A DNA stretch of 64,000 nt from Micromonospora sp. WMMD882. Its GTDB lineage: Bacteria; Actinomycetota; Actinomycetes; Mycobacteriales; Micromonosporaceae. Below the pieces are notes generated by a model, which saw only the letters and a list, made by a program, of their open reading frames with translations, was not told the origin of the DNA and searched no databases. Positions 8,215-18,816 of the stretch are shown here, in pieces. Location of the stretch: positions 3,472,001-3,536,000 of the forward strand of contig NZ_CP114903.1 in the NCBI RefSeq assembly GCF_027497255.1. Reading direction: 5' to 3'. Each line of letters starts with the position of its first letter. Positions within the stretch are counted from its first letter, which is position 1. Both the position numbers and the translations under genes were made by a program.

Positions 8215-9333
8215 TCAGAACCGCCGGACCAGTCCCTGCCCGATCATCGCCAGCGTGCGGGCGTCCAGCCGGCCGTCACCCAGCCCCAGCTCCACCACCG
8301 AGTGGTAGACCCGGTCGTCGCGGCGGGCCGCCCGGACGGCCGCGTCCACCACCCGACGTCGCCGGGCCAGCCAGGCCGCCGCCGAGCTGTGCCGCAGGTG
8401 GCCGCCGAGCCGGCGACGCAGACCCGCCGCGTACCGGTGGGCGGCCCGCTCCGGTGAGCCCGCCGCCGCCGCGCCGGCCAGCGCCCCGGAGAGCAACGCG
8501 TAGAAGATCCCCTCCCCGGTGAACGGGTTGATCAGCGACAGCGCGTCGCCGGCCAGCGTGATCCGGCCCCGCCCCGGGCTCGGGCGGTGCGTGGACAGCG
8601 GCAGGTGGTGGGCCCGCAGGTCGGCCGGGTCGGTGCCGGGCAGCAGCGCGGCCAACCGGTCGAGCAGGTGCGCCCGACTCAACGGCTCGCCGCGCAGCAC
8701 CTCCCCGTACCCGACGTTCGCCCGGCCGTCACCGATCGGAAACGACCACGCGTACGCGGGCCAGCGCGGCCCGGAGGTGACGATGAGCTGCTCCGGCGGA
8801 CCGGGCCGGGCCGGCGCGTACCCCCGGATGGCCAACGCGAGATGCCGCTGCGGGTTGACCGGGTGCCCGAGGACGCGCCGGAGCACCGACCCGGCCCCGT
8901 CCGCGCCGACCAGCGCCCGCGCGGCGTACGTGTCGTCGACCAGCACCCCGTCGGCGTGCTCCACCACCCGCCGTACGGTGTGCCGGCGCAGCTCCGCGCC
9001 GGCCGCCACCGCCGCCGCCACCAGTCGCGCGTCGAAGACCCGCCGGGGCACCGTGTACGCGGGCCGGGGCAGCGCCCTGGCCACCGTCTCGCCACCCGGG
9101 CTGACCATGCGCAACGCGGGCAGTGGAGGGTACCCGTCGACGGCGTCGGGGACGCCCAGCCCGGCCAGCACGTCCAGCGCGTGCGCGGCGATGCCGTCCC
9201 CGCACGCCTTGTCCCGGGGGAAGTCGGCCCGGTCCAGCAGCAGCACCCGGGCGCCGGCCCGGCAGGCGGCCAACGCGGCGGCGGCCCCGGCCGGCCCGGC
9301 CCCGACGACGGCCACGTCGTACGTCCCGGTCAT
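8215..9333 (-). CDS. Geranylgeranyl-reductase family FAD-dependent oxidoreductase
   Basis: A 372-residue flavoprotein. The N-terminal VAVVGAGPAGAAAALAA binds FAD; ACGDGIAAHALDVL follows the family's conserved Cys-Gly region; GDALSLINPFTGEGI is the second FAD motif. Enzymes of this family reduce isoprenoid chains, such as menaquinone side chains (MenJ) or lipid precursors. The ATG overlaps the stop of the upstream membrane-protein gene by four bases (ATGA), so the two are translationally coupled; a cis-prenyltransferase follows 46 bp downstream. Micromonosporaceae menaquinones are partly saturated, which fits; the exact substrate is inference. Confidence 0.87.
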   Translation of the reverse strand: MTGTYDVAVVGAGPAGAAAALAACRAGARVLLLDRADFPRDKACGDGIAAHALDVLAGLGVPDAVDGYPPLPALRMVSPGGETVARALPRPAYTVPRRVFDARLVAAAVAAGAELRRHTVRRVVEHADGVLVDDTYAARALVGADGAGSVLRRVLGHPVNPQRHLALAIRGYAPARPGPPEQLIVTSGPRWPAYAWSFPIGDGRANVGYGEVLRGEPLSRAHLLDRLAALLPGTDPADLRAHHLPLSTHRPSPGRGRITLAGDALSLINPFTGEGIFYALLSGALAGAAAAGSPERAAHRYAAGLRRRLGGHLRHSSAAAWLARRRRVVDAAVRAARRDDRVYHSVVELGLGDGRLDARTLAMIGQGLVRRF

Positions 9334-10235
9334 CCGCCCCCACCTCCCGGGCCGGCGGTCGCGCCGGCCGGCCCGTGGCCGTCGGCGCCCGCCCTCGCGT
9401 GGCCGCCCCGCCACAGACCGTAGAGGGCCAGGCCGGCGGCGGCCACCAGCGGCGCGCCGTCGCGGACCAGTCCGTCCACGCCGAGCAGCCACCAGCACAG
9501 CGGCAGGTCGACGGCGAGCACGACCACGGTGACCGCCACCAGCAGGCGGCCCGCCCAGCGTCGGCCGCGCAGCAGGAAGAAGGTGCAGAACAGCACCGCG
9601 TAGCTGGTGGCCAGGGCGAACCCGAACCAGAACAGCACCGCCGGCACCGCGCCGAGCCGGCCGTCCAGCACGGCGCCGCCGGCCACCAGCGCCGGCACCA
9701 GCATCAACGGGCTGTACGTGAACGCGGCGACCCGGGTGGTGAGCAGCCAGCCGGCGACCGCCGGGCGGCGCGGCGGGGTCTCCCGCCAGGAGATGCCCTG
9801 CCGGTCGATGACCAGCCGGCCCCGGTGCCGGGTCAGGTGACCGGCGACCGCCGGGGAACGGTAGAGCAGCCAGAGCACGGCCACGCAGAGCGCGGTGAGG
9901 ACGGCGAAGCCGGCGATCCCCGGCCACGGCGGCACGCCCTGCCGGGGCACGATCAGCCGGCCCACCGCGAACACCGTCGTCACCACCAGGATCAGCCCGA
10001 ACGGGCGGGCCACCGTCCGCCCCTTCCGGACGTGGCCCACCAGCAGCACCAGGCCGAACGCGCGCAGCAGCGCCCAGCCGGTGCGCACGGCCAGGCCGAA
10101 GCCCTGCTCCGGGGCGTACCACCAGTTGAGCACGTCGACGGCGACGGTGGCCACGGCGGTCACGTACAGCAGGGTGGTCAGCGCCCGGACGGAGGACGGC
10201 CGCCGGACCTCGGTCGCGGCGGCCGTCCTCGTCAT
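9330..10235 (-). CDS. Polytopic membrane protein coupled to the reductase gene
   Basis: About eight hydrophobic segments over 301 residues, with conserved-looking NWWYAPEQGFGLAVR near the N-terminus and FTYSPLMLVPAL, FALATSYAVLFCTFFLL later; a small soluble loop near 140-165 (RHRGRLVIDRQGISW). The C-terminus is Gly/Ala-rich. No family is recognised with confidence. ATG 10235 is used; a GTG 21 bases upstream has GGGAGG too close to it. The four-base overlap with the reductase gene suggests a shared process, perhaps anchoring or lipid substrate handling. Confidence 0.7.
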   Translation of the reverse strand: MTRTAAATEVRRPSSVRALTTLLYVTAVATVAVDVLNWWYAPEQGFGLAVRTGWALLRAFGLVLLVGHVRKGRTVARPFGLILVVTTVFAVGRLIVPRQGVPPWPGIAGFAVLTALCVAVLWLLYRSPAVAGHLTRHRGRLVIDRQGISWRETPPRRPAVAGWLLTTRVAAFTYSPLMLVPALVAGGAVLDGRLGAVPAVLFWFGFALATSYAVLFCTFFLLRGRRWAGRLLVAVTVVVLAVDLPLCWWLLGVDGLVRDGAPLVAAAGLALYGLWRGGHARAGADGHGPAGATAGPGGGGG

Positions 10236-10307
10236 GACTGCTGATGATGCCCCCACCGGCCTCCCGGCACACCTGCCCGAGGCGCAGGGGGTTGCCCTTC
10301 CTGACGC

Positions 10308-12140
<1,833 letters not shown>

Positions 12141-12333
12141 GACACATCTCCTTGTGGTCGACGCTGACCGAACTATGGGATGCACGAGTCGGGGCGAACA
12201 CGTAGCGCGTCGCCTTCGTGGGAACCTGGGATTCCGCTCAGCGTAAACCGGGCGGCCCCGGGCGTCAGTGGGACTGGTTGTGAAGAACTGCACAAAGTAC
12301 GGTCGACCTGCGGTTTCGCGAGCTGATACCCGC

Positions 12334-12353
12334 TTTCACGCGCAGTTTCACGC
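12334..12353 (-). promoter_or_regulatory. Direct repeat TTTCACGC x2 in the pckG-gtrA spacer
   Basis: TTTCACGC occurs at 12334-12341 and 12346-12353, with a related GTTTCGCG near 12313-12320. Regular 12-nt spacing suggests an activator or repressor site. The 416-bp stretch 12141-12556 holds this, the pckG promoter (CATAGT-like hexamer near 12171) and the gtrA promoter; no gene is apparent. Confidence 0.35.
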
Positions 12354-12544
12354 AAATTCTTCGGTCGGGTCGGACCGCGTTCCGGTCCCGCGCCCCCGGC
12401 CCCGTCCAGGTGGACGACCGTCGTCAACGCCACCTCCACCGGTCAGAAATCCACTACGGTCAGTCAACATCACCGTGGGTGACCATCGGTGAGGCTGTCT
12501 ACCCGCTGCCGTCGTTGCTACCCGTCCGGTGCGCTCCGAACCGG

Positions 12545-12550
12545 TACGCT
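12545..12550 (+). promoter_or_regulatory. -10 hexamer of the first gtrA gene (leaderless)
   Basis: TACGCT ends six bases before the GTG at 12557. Confidence 0.45.
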
Positions 12551-12556
12551 TCCCCA

Positions 12557-13105
12557 GTGGCCGCGACCGTGACCGGGGACCAACCGGGTGCCCCGCATAC
12601 CCGCCCGCGTGTGCTCCGGGCGCTGCTCGACCGCTTCGGTCACCTGATCCACGAGATGAGCAAGTTCGCCACGGTCGGCGGCGCCGCGTTCCTCCTCGAC
12701 TTCGCGATCTTCAACATGCTCACCGCCGGGCGCGGGATGGAGCCGGTCACCGCGAAGACGATCTCCACGGTCATCGCGGCGACGGTGGCCTTCCTCGGCA
12801 ACCGGTTCTGGACCTGGCGGCACCGGGAGCGCTCCAACCCGGTCCGCGAGTACGCGCTGTTCTTCTTCTTCAACGGCGTGGGGCTGGGCATCGCGGTGGC
12901 CTGCCTCGCCATCAGCCGGTACGGGCTGGGCAGCATCTGGCCGGGCGTCTTCCAGACGGCGCTGGCCGACAACATCGCCAGCTTCGTCGTGGGCACCGGC
13001 CTCGGCACGCTGTTCCGGTTCTGGTCCTACCGACGGTTCGTCTTCGTCGAAGCGGGAACCCGTGACGCTCCGGAACCGAACGACGACCGAGACCCGAGGG
13101 CGTGA
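12557..13105 (+). CDS. GtrA family membrane protein (first of tandem pair)
   Basis: A 182-residue GtrA-like protein with four membrane segments. The family signatures are visible: FATVGGAAFLLDFAIFN, FLGNRFWTWRHRE and LFRFWSYRRFVF. GtrA proteins are thought to flip lipid-linked sugars for polysaccharide or wall glycosylation. GTG 12557 is chosen because of the TACGCT hexamer just upstream; the longer open frame contains no ribosome site. It is followed after 62 bp by a paralogue. Confidence 0.88.
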   Translation: MAATVTGDQPGAPHTRPRVLRALLDRFGHLIHEMSKFATVGGAAFLLDFAIFNMLTAGRGMEPVTAKTISTVIAATVAFLGNRFWTWRHRERSNPVREYALFFFFNGVGLGIAVACLAISRYGLGSIWPGVFQTALADNIASFVVGTGLGTLFRFWSYRRFVFVEAGTRDAPEPNDDRDPRA

Positions 13106-13167
13106 CGTCGCGCCCATCCCCGTCCGGCCGGCCGGCCGGGAAGTCCCGACTGACCTAAGGTGTCCGC

Positions 13168-13986
13168 ATGCGTCTTGTCCGTCTCCTGCCCGAGCGCTGG
13201 CAGAAGTTCGTCCGCGAGGCGCTCAAGTTCGGCATCGTCGGCGGCATCAACACTGTCATCAATTACGCCGTCTTCAATGCGCTGGCGCTCACCGTGTTCT
13301 CCGACGGCCAACTCAAGGCCGCGGTGGTGGCGACAGTGGTGGCCACCATCACGTCGTACCTGATGAACCGGTACTGGACGTACCGGGATCGGCCGAAGTC
13401 GGCTCTGCGCCGAGAATACGCCCTTTTCTTCCTGTTCAACGCCACCGGTCTGCTCATCGAGCTGGGCGTGCTCGCCGCCGCCAAGTACGGCCTCGGCGTC
13501 ACCAGCCTGCTCGCCCTGAACGTGGCGAAGACCGGCGGCGTGCTGCTGGCCACCCTCTTCCGCTTCTGGTCGTACCGGACGTTCGTGTTCCAGCCCGCGC
13601 CCACACCGTCGGCCGTGCCGGAGCCGGACACCGTCGCCGGGATGGATCCGGTGGCCGAGCTGGCCGAGTCGGTCACCGAGCTGGAGGCCGCCCAGCCGCA
13701 GCCCACATCCCCGCCCACGGTCCGGCCACGGCCGACCGTCAAGCCCCGCGCGAAGATCAAGCCGAGCGTGGCGGGACGGCCGGCCCGACCGGTCAAGCCC
13801 CGCCCGGCAGCCGGGCGGGCGCTGTCGCCACGGCCGGCCGTGGCGCCCCGGCCGGCCACGACCGGTCCGGACCTGCACCCGGCGCCGACCCCGCTCGACC
13901 CCGGCCTGGACTCCGTCGACCGCGAGTCGGATGCCGACCTCGCCGCCGAGCTGCACGCCGCCACCCGGCGTGCCCCGCGCCGGTGA
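13168..13986 (+). CDS. GtrA family membrane protein with long Pro/Arg-rich tail (second of pair)
   Basis: Residues 1-145 repeat the GtrA layout of the preceding gene: FGIVGGINTVINYAVFN, YLMNRYWTYRDRP, EYALFFLFN and LFRFWSYRTFVF. Residues 146-272 are an unusual basic extension rich in Pro, Arg and Ala (VRPRPTVKPRAKIKPSV), absent from the first copy and from ordinary GtrA proteins; it is probably cytoplasmic and disordered. Its stop codon overlaps the GTG of the MaoC gene (GTGA), indicating coupling. Likely lipid-linked sugar translocation. Confidence 0.88.
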   Translation: MRLVRLLPERWQKFVREALKFGIVGGINTVINYAVFNALALTVFSDGQLKAAVVATVVATITSYLMNRYWTYRDRPKSALRREYALFFLFNATGLLIELGVLAAAKYGLGVTSLLALNVAKTGGVLLATLFRFWSYRTFVFQPAPTPSAVPEPDTVAGMDPVAELAESVTELEAAQPQPTSPPTVRPRPTVKPRAKIKPSVAGRPARPVKPRPAAGRALSPRPAVAPRPATTGPDLHPAPTPLDPGLDSVDRESDADLAAELHAATRRAPRR

Positions 13987-14918
13987 GCGTCGAAGCCGTC
14001 CGGTCCGGGACGGGCGCCTCCGCCGAGTTGTTCTTCGAGGACCTCACCCCGGGCCGCAGCTTCGACCTGGGGGCGCTCACCGTCGACGGGGCCGAGATGG
14101 TCGCCTTCGCCCGCCGGTTCGACCCGCAGTGGTACCACGTCGACGAGGAGCTGGCCCGGCAGAGCCACCACGGGGGGCTGATCGCCAGCGGGTTCTACAC
14201 GGTCAGCCTGTTCATGCGGGCGTACGTGGACCACGTCCTGTCCCGCGCGGCGGCGGACGCCTCGCCGGGCCTGGAGGAGCTGCGCTGGCTGGCCCCGGTA
14301 CGCGCCGGTGACCGGCTCGCCGTACGGCTCGACGTGATGGGCAGCAAGCCGTCCACCGCCCGCCCCGGGCTCGGCACTGTCACCCTGACCGGCACGATGC
14401 TCCGCCTCGACGCCGAGGGCCGCCCCGAGTGCGAGGTGCTGCGCACCCGCTTCCGCGGCTGGTTCACCCTGCGGACCGGTCACACCGACCCGGTCGACCC
14501 GACCGACGACGCACCCGCGTCCGCGTCCGCCGACCAGTCCGCACCGCCCGGGACCATGCCCCCGGCACCAGCCCCGGCCACGGCTCCGCCGGTCTCGGCG
14601 CCGCCCGCCACCGACTCCCCGGCACACACCGCGCCCGCCGCGCCGGCCGCGCCGCCGATGGCCGTGCCCGCCGGAATCGTGCCGGCTCCGGCAGAAACCC
14701 GAAGGGGCCCCGTGGACCCGCCCACCGCCTACCTACCGGCCCCCGTCGCAGCCGCGTCCGCCCCGCCACAGCCGCCATCCCCACCCCCGCCGGCACCAGC
14801 ACCAGCGCCGGCACCAGCACCAGCGCCAGCGCCGGCGCCGGCAGCCTCGGTGGACGCACCCACTGCGGTCATCCCTGCCGCGCGCGACACCGCCGCGCCA
14901 CCTGCCCCGGTCGACTGA
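13983..14918 (+). CDS. MaoC family dehydratase with Pro/Ala-rich C-terminal tail
   Basis: Residues 1-155 form a hot-dog MaoC dehydratase: FFEDLTPGRSFDLG, the active-site region RFDPQWYHVDEE and GGLIASGFYT. Residues 160-311 are a long Pro/Ala-rich tail with a run of AP dipeptides, likely disordered. MaoC enzymes hydrate enoyl-CoA thioesters. The gene is coupled to gtrA by a GTGA overlap, an odd partnership with no obvious shared pathway. A hairpin terminator follows eight bases after the stop. Confidence 0.85.
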   Translation: MSVEAVRSGTGASAELFFEDLTPGRSFDLGALTVDGAEMVAFARRFDPQWYHVDEELARQSHHGGLIASGFYTVSLFMRAYVDHVLSRAAADASPGLEELRWLAPVRAGDRLAVRLDVMGSKPSTARPGLGTVTLTGTMLRLDAEGRPECEVLRTRFRGWFTLRTGHTDPVDPTDDAPASASADQSAPPGTMPPAPAPATAPPVSAPPATDSPAHTAPAAPAAPPMAVPAGIVPAPAETRRGPVDPPTAYLPAPVAAASAPPQPPSPPPPAPAPAPAPAPAPAPAPAASVDAPTAVIPAARDTAAPPAPVD

Positions 14919-14925
14919 TCAGACC

Positions 14926-14956
14926 GCCCGGCCAGTCACGGCTGGCCTGGCCGGGC
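14926..14956 (+). terminator. Terminator hairpin after the MaoC gene
   Basis: Perfect 10-bp stem GCCCGGCCAG / CTGGCCGGGC with an 11-nt loop, starting eight bases past the stop. A second small stem (GGTGAT / ATCACC, 14976-14999) follows. Confidence 0.65.
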
Positions 14957-15012
14957 AACCACTCCTGTCACCGAGGGTGATGCTCTCCGAGAGATCACCT
15001 TTCGCACCGTTC

Positions 15013-15138
15013 CCTTTGCTCTGCACCCACCGATGCGCCAATCACACTCCGCCACGGCCCTGATCTCGCGGAAATCCGACGAAGACGACCTTTCCACAGC
15101 TCATCCCCGATGGCGCGATGGCGGGTGCAGAGCAAAGG
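15013..15138. repeat. 126-bp element with 16-bp perfect terminal inverted repeats (copy A)
   Basis: Ends are CCTTTGCTCTGCACCC (15013-15028) and its exact complement GGGTGCAGAGCAAAGG (15123-15138). A second element with identical ends lies at 21530-21653. The interiors differ except for a shared CGATGGCGCGA just inside the right end. There is no open frame long enough for a transposase; it is either a MITE-like element or a structured RNA. It occupies the non-coding stretch 14919-15338 together with a tandem repeat. Confidence 0.75.
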
Positions 15139-15173
15139 CCGAAGTTGGCCCACCTGAACCGCTTCAAGGCGTG

Positions 15174-15229
15174 ACGCTCCGCAGTCAGCACCCGAAGGTC
15201 TACGCTCCGCAGTCAGCACCCGAAGATCA
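15174..15229. repeat. Two tandem 28-bp repeats
   Basis: Copies 15174-15201 and 15202-15229 share 26 of 28 bases (ACGCTCCGCAGTCAGCACCC followed by GAAG). They lie 35 bp beyond the terminal-repeat element. Confidence 0.65.
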
Positions 15230-15338
15230 CTGAATGTACTGGCTGTCTGTTCGGCGGCATGGGATTCTCCCGCTGGGGGCGAGCAACGCCACAGCGCGGG
15301 GAGATCTGGTCCGGACGATCCTGCGGGTTGCGGGCGGC

Positions 15339-15965
15339 TCAGGAGGCGGCGTCGCGCACCGGCCCACCATCGCGGACCGGCCCACCATCGCGGGCGGGTC
15401 GGCCGGACCGGAGCGGGCGGCCGTCGCGCATGTCGGTGAGGATCTCGCGCATCTCCCCGTCGCCCAGCGAGTGCCGGTCGTGGTGCGCCTCGGCCAGCTC
15501 GTAGAGCGTGGTCTGCACCTGACCGACCCTGGGCACGTCGACCAGCACCGACTGCCCCCGATCGCCGACGGAGTCGATGGTCAACGTGCCGCAGCCGAAG
15601 ATCCGCTCGACGACCCGCTGACGCATCGCGTGGTCGTTGATCCGGGCCAGCGGGATGTCCCGCCGCTCCCGGTTGAGGATGCCCCACTGGAGCAGCACCC
15701 GCTCGTCGGTGAACAGGTAGTGGGTGCTGCGCCAGCGCAGGTACGGCACCAGGCTGAACACCAGAACCAGCGCCAGGAGAAGCCCGGTGACCAGGTATCC
15801 GGCGATCCGGCCGGCGTCACCTGCGGGCAGCAGGATCCAGGCCGCCACCAACGCCGCGACGGCCAGCGCCAGCACCAGCGCCGGCCGGACGAGGGTCCGC
15901 CAGTGCGGGCGCAGGTGCAGCACGACCTGCTCGTCCTCGGTGAGCACGTCATCGGGAAACGCCAC
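15339..15965 (-). CDS. PH-domain (bacterial PH / YdbS-like) membrane protein
   Basis: A 208-residue protein: a short soluble start (FPDDVLTEDEQVVLHLRPHW), two membrane segments (about 28-75), then a bacterial PH-like domain with YLFTDERVLLQWGIL and the conserved RRDIPLARINDHAMRQ, ending LTIDSVGDRGQS. Function of these proteins is poorly known; they are membrane associated. GTG start with GAGGAGG five bases upstream. The C-terminus carries short tandem repeats (RDGGPVRDGGPVRD), so it may be hypervariable. Confidence 0.85.
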   Translation of the reverse strand: MAFPDDVLTEDEQVVLHLRPHWRTLVRPALVLALAVAALVAAWILLPAGDAGRIAGYLVTGLLLALVLVFSLVPYLRWRSTHYLFTDERVLLQWGILNRERRDIPLARINDHAMRQRVVERIFGCGTLTIDSVGDRGQSVLVDVPRVGQVQTTLYELAEAHHDRHSLGDGEMREILTDMRDGRPLRSGRPARDGGPVRDGGPVRDAAS

Positions 15966-16064
15966 GCGAACCTCCTCGCAGACCCCGCGAACCTCCCCGC
16001 GGGACGGTCGCGCTGACGGTAGCGGCTGGCCCGCCCCGAACGCGGCAGACAGGCCGCGCGATCC

Positions 16065-16156
16065 ACGCGGGCAGCACCGGACGGGACACGCGGGCAGCAC
16101 CGGACGGGACATGCGGGCAGCACCGGACGGGACACACGGGTAGCACCGGGCGACCG
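16065..16156. repeat. Tandem 23-bp repeat, about four copies
   Basis: Units at 16065, 16088 and 16111 are nearly identical (ACGCGGGCAGCACCGGACGG plus GAC); a fourth at 16134 is degenerate. Located between the PH-domain gene and birA (stop at 16208). Confidence 0.75.
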
Positions 16157-16207
16157 GATGACGCCGACGGCCGGGGCGGGGACGAACGGTCGACAGTGGA
16201 GGAGCGG

Positions 16208-17083
16208 TCAGCGCAGGTGCAGCACGTCACCGGCGGCGAGACGGCGTTCACCCTGCGCGGTGGCGACGAGAAGCTGACCGTCGGCGTCCACGCCGGTGGC
16301 GGTGCCGGTCAGCTCGTCGCCGGCGGGCAGGAGCACACGTACCGGGCGGCCGATCGTGCCGCACGCGGCCAGGTAGGCGTCCCGCAGGCCGCTGCCGACC
16401 GCGTCACCGCCGGCGACGCGCCACCGGTCGTACCAGGTGGCGACCGCGCGCAGCAGGGCGCGCAGCAGCGGGTCCCGGTCGGTGGCGGTGGCCCCGGCGA
16501 GTTGCAGAGAGGTCGCCGGCAGGCCGGTCGGATTCTCCGGCAGCTCGTCGGCGCGCAACGTCACGTTGAGGCCGACACCGAGGACGACCGCGGACGGTCG
16601 GGACGGCCCGCCGCCCGGCACCACCTCGACGAGCACCCCGGCGCACTTGGCGTCGTCGACGAGCAGGTCGTTCGGCCACTTGAGCCGGGCGTCCAGCTCG
16701 GCGAGCCGGGACACCGCCTCGACCAGCGCGACGCCGGCCAGCAGCGGCAGCCAGCCGTACCCGGTGGGGGACGCCGGCGACCAGTCGCGTTCCGGGACGG
16801 CCTCACCCGGCCGGAGCAGCACGCTCGTCGCGATGCCCGCGCGCGGCGGCGACTGCCAGTTCCGGCCCCGCCGGCCCCGCCCGGCGGACTGCCGCTCGGC
16901 CACCACCACCAGGCCCTCCGGCTCGCCGGCCTGCGCCGCCTCGGCCACGTCCGCGTTGGTGGAGGCGGTCTCCGGGGTCAGCTCCAGCCGCCGCCAGGGC
17001 CCGTTCGGGGCGACCAGGGCCCGCCGCAGCCGGGCCGCGTTCAGCGGCGGTCGATCCAGGTCCGTGTACGGGGAGCCGGGCAT
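16208..17083 (-). CDS. birA: Biotin--[acetyl-CoA-carboxylase] ligase
   Basis: A 291-residue biotin protein ligase: ASTNADVAE, the biotin/AMP loop SAGRGRRGRNWQSP, KWPNDLLVDD with the catalytic Lys, and GVGLNV. There is no N-terminal HTH, so this is the monofunctional type without repressor role. It attaches biotin to the carrier lysine of acyl-CoA carboxylases, such as the alpha subunit at 33324-35075. It is divergent from the carboxylase beta-subunit gene with an 85-bp shared promoter region. Confidence 0.93.
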   Translation of the reverse strand: MPGSPYTDLDRPPLNAARLRRALVAPNGPWRRLELTPETASTNADVAEAAQAGEPEGLVVVAERQSAGRGRRGRNWQSPPRAGIATSVLLRPGEAVPERDWSPASPTGYGWLPLLAGVALVEAVSRLAELDARLKWPNDLLVDDAKCAGVLVEVVPGGGPSRPSAVVLGVGLNVTLRADELPENPTGLPATSLQLAGATATDRDPLLRALLRAVATWYDRWRVAGGDAVGSGLRDAYLAACGTIGRPVRVLLPAGDELTGTATGVDADGQLLVATAQGERRLAAGDVLHLR

Positions 17084-17156
17084 TCCGCCAGCCTAGCGGC
17101 GCGGCCCCGACCGGTGGTGGGGTGGAGCGCACCGCGACGCGCACCTGAACCATCGT

Positions 17157-17162
17157 TATATT
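17157..17162 (+). promoter_or_regulatory. -10 hexamer of the carboxylase beta gene (leaderless)
   Basis: TATATT ends six bases before the GTG start at 17169; the GAGG between them is too close to serve as a ribosome site. Confidence 0.5.
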
Positions 17163-17168
17163 CCGAGG

Positions 17169-18752
17169 GTGACCATCGAGACCGGGACCACCCCGCACAC
17201 CACCGCCGGCAAGCTGGCGGACCTGGAACGACGGGTCGACGAAGCGGTGCACGCCGGCTCGGCGCGGGCGGTGGAGAAGCAGCACGCGCGGGGCAAGAAG
17301 ACCGCCCGGGAACGGATCGGGCTGCTCCTCGACGAGGGCTCCTTCGTCGAGCTGGACGGGTTGGCCCGGCATCGTTCCACCAACTTCGGGCTGGAGCGGA
17401 CCCGCCCGTACGGGGACGGGGTGGTCACCGGCTACGGCACCGTCGACGGCCGGCAGGTCTGCGTGTTCGCGCAGGACTTCACGGTGTTCGGCGGCTCGCT
17501 CGGCGAGGTTTTCGGCGAGAAGATCGTCAAGGTGATGGACCTGGCCATGAAGATCGGCTGCCCGGTGGTCGGCATCAACGACTCCGGGGGCGCGCGGATC
17601 CAGGAGGGCGTGGTCAGCCTCGGCCGGTACGGCGAGATCTTTTTCCGCAACGTCCGCGCCTCCGGGGTGATCCCGCAGATCTCCCTGGTGATGGGGCCGT
17701 GCGCGGGCGGCGCGGTCTACTCCCCGGCGGTCACCGACTTCACCGTGATGGTCGACGGCACGTCGCACATGTTCATCACCGGCCCCGACGTGATCAAGAC
17801 GGTCACCGGGGAGGACGTGGCCATGGAGGAGCTGGGCGGGGCGCGTACCCACAACACGCGCAGCGGCAACGCCCACTACCTCGCCACCGACGAGGACGAC
17901 GCGGTCGAGTACGTGAAGGCGCTGTTGTCGTACCTGCCGTCGAACAACCTGGACGAGCCGCCGGTCCTCGACACCCCCGTCGAGCTATCCGTCACCGACG
18001 ACGACCGGGAGCTGGACACCCTGATCCCGGACTCGGCGAACCAGCCGTACGACATCCGTCAGGTGGTCGAGCACGTCCTGGACGACGGGGACTTCCTGGA
18101 GGTCCAGCCGCTGTACGCGCAGAACATCGTGGTCGGCTTCGGTCGGGTCGAGGGGCGCCCGGTCGGCGTGGTCGCCAACCAGCCCACCCATCTCGCCGGC
18201 ACCCTGGACATCGCGGCCAGCGAGAAGGCGGCCCGGTTCGTCCGCACCTGCGACGCGTTCAACATCCCGGTGCTCACCTTCGTGGACGTGCCCGGGTTCC
18301 TCCCCGGCACCGGCCAGGAGTGGGACGGCATCATCCGCCGGGGCGCGAAGCTGCTGTTCGCGTACGCCGAGGCGACCGTCCCGAAGGTCACCGTGATCAC
18401 CCGCAAGGCGTACGGCGGGGCGTACGACGTGATGGGCTCCAAGCACCTCGGCGCGGACCTGAACTTCGCCTGGCCGACGGCGCAGATCGCGGTGATGGGC
18501 GCGCAGGGCGCGGTGAACGTCCTCTACCGGGCCGAGCTGGCCGCCGCCGACGATCCGGCCGCCGTCCGGGCCGAGAAGATCGCCGAGTACGAGGACACGC
18601 TCGCCAACCCGTACGTGGCCGCCGAACGGGGCTACGTCGACGCGGTGATCCCGCCGCACGAGACGCGTACCCAGATCGTCCGGGCGTTGCGGGTGCTGCG
18701 CACCAAGCGGGAGACCCTGCCCCCCAAGAAACACGGCAACATCCCGCTCTAG
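17169..18752 (+). CDS. pccB: Acyl-CoA (propionyl/acetyl-CoA) carboxylase beta subunit, carboxyltransferase
   Basis: A 527-residue carboxyltransferase with both halves complete: [14 protein letters not shown] and [12 protein letters not shown] in the N-domain, [13 protein letters not shown] and [13 protein letters not shown] in the C-domain. Length and motifs match AccD5/PccB of actinobacteria, which transfer carboxybiotin CO2 to propionyl- or acetyl-CoA. The residue that sets substrate choice was not resolved here. It is divergent from birA; alpha and epsilon subunits lie at 33324 and 26441. A palindromic repeat follows the stop. Confidence 0.94.
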   Translation: MTIETGTTPHTTAGKLADLERRVDEAVHAGSARAVEKQHARGKKTARERIGLLLDEGSFVELDGLARHRSTNFGLERTRPYGDGVVTGYGTVDGRQVCVFAQDFTVFGGSLGEVFGEKIVKVMDLAMKIGCPVVGINDSGGARIQEGVVSLGRYGEIFFRNVRASGVIPQISLVMGPCAGGAVYSPAVTDFTVMVDGTSHMFITGPDVIKTVTGEDVAMEELGGARTHNTRSGNAHYLATDEDDAVEYVKALLSYLPSNNLDEPPVLDTPVELSVTDDDRELDTLIPDSANQPYDIRQVVEHVLDDGDFLEVQPLYAQNIVVGFGRVEGRPVGVVANQPTHLAGTLDIAASEKAARFVRTCDAFNIPVLTFVDVPGFLPGTGQEWDGIIRRGAKLLFAYAEATVPKVTVITRKAYGGAYDVMGSKHLGADLNFAWPTAQIAVMGAQGAVNVLYRAELAAADDPAAVRAEKIAEYEDTLANPYVAAERGYVDAVIPPHETRTQIVRALRVLRTKRETLPPKKHGNIPL

Positions 18753-18758
18753 GGGTGA

Positions 18759-18781
18759 AAGGAAGGGGCCCTTCCTGACGC
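18759..18781 (+). repeat. AGGAAGGG palindrome (family member) acting as likely terminator
   Basis: AGGAAGGG-G-CCCTTCCT at 18760-18776 followed by GACGC, seven bases after the carboxylase stop. Related sequences sit at 31236-31276, 35075-35132 and, as a half site, at 10295-10307. Three 10-bp units (CCCCGGCACA-like) follow to 18810. Confidence 0.65.
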
Positions 18782-18816
18782 CCCGGCACACCCCGGCACA
18801 CTCCGGCACACCCGGC

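Noticed and set aside
14919..15338. A tRNA or small protein gene in this gap
   Set aside because: No tRNA T-loop or plausible frame with a ribosome site; the stretch is explained by a terminator, the terminal-repeat element and tandem repeats.
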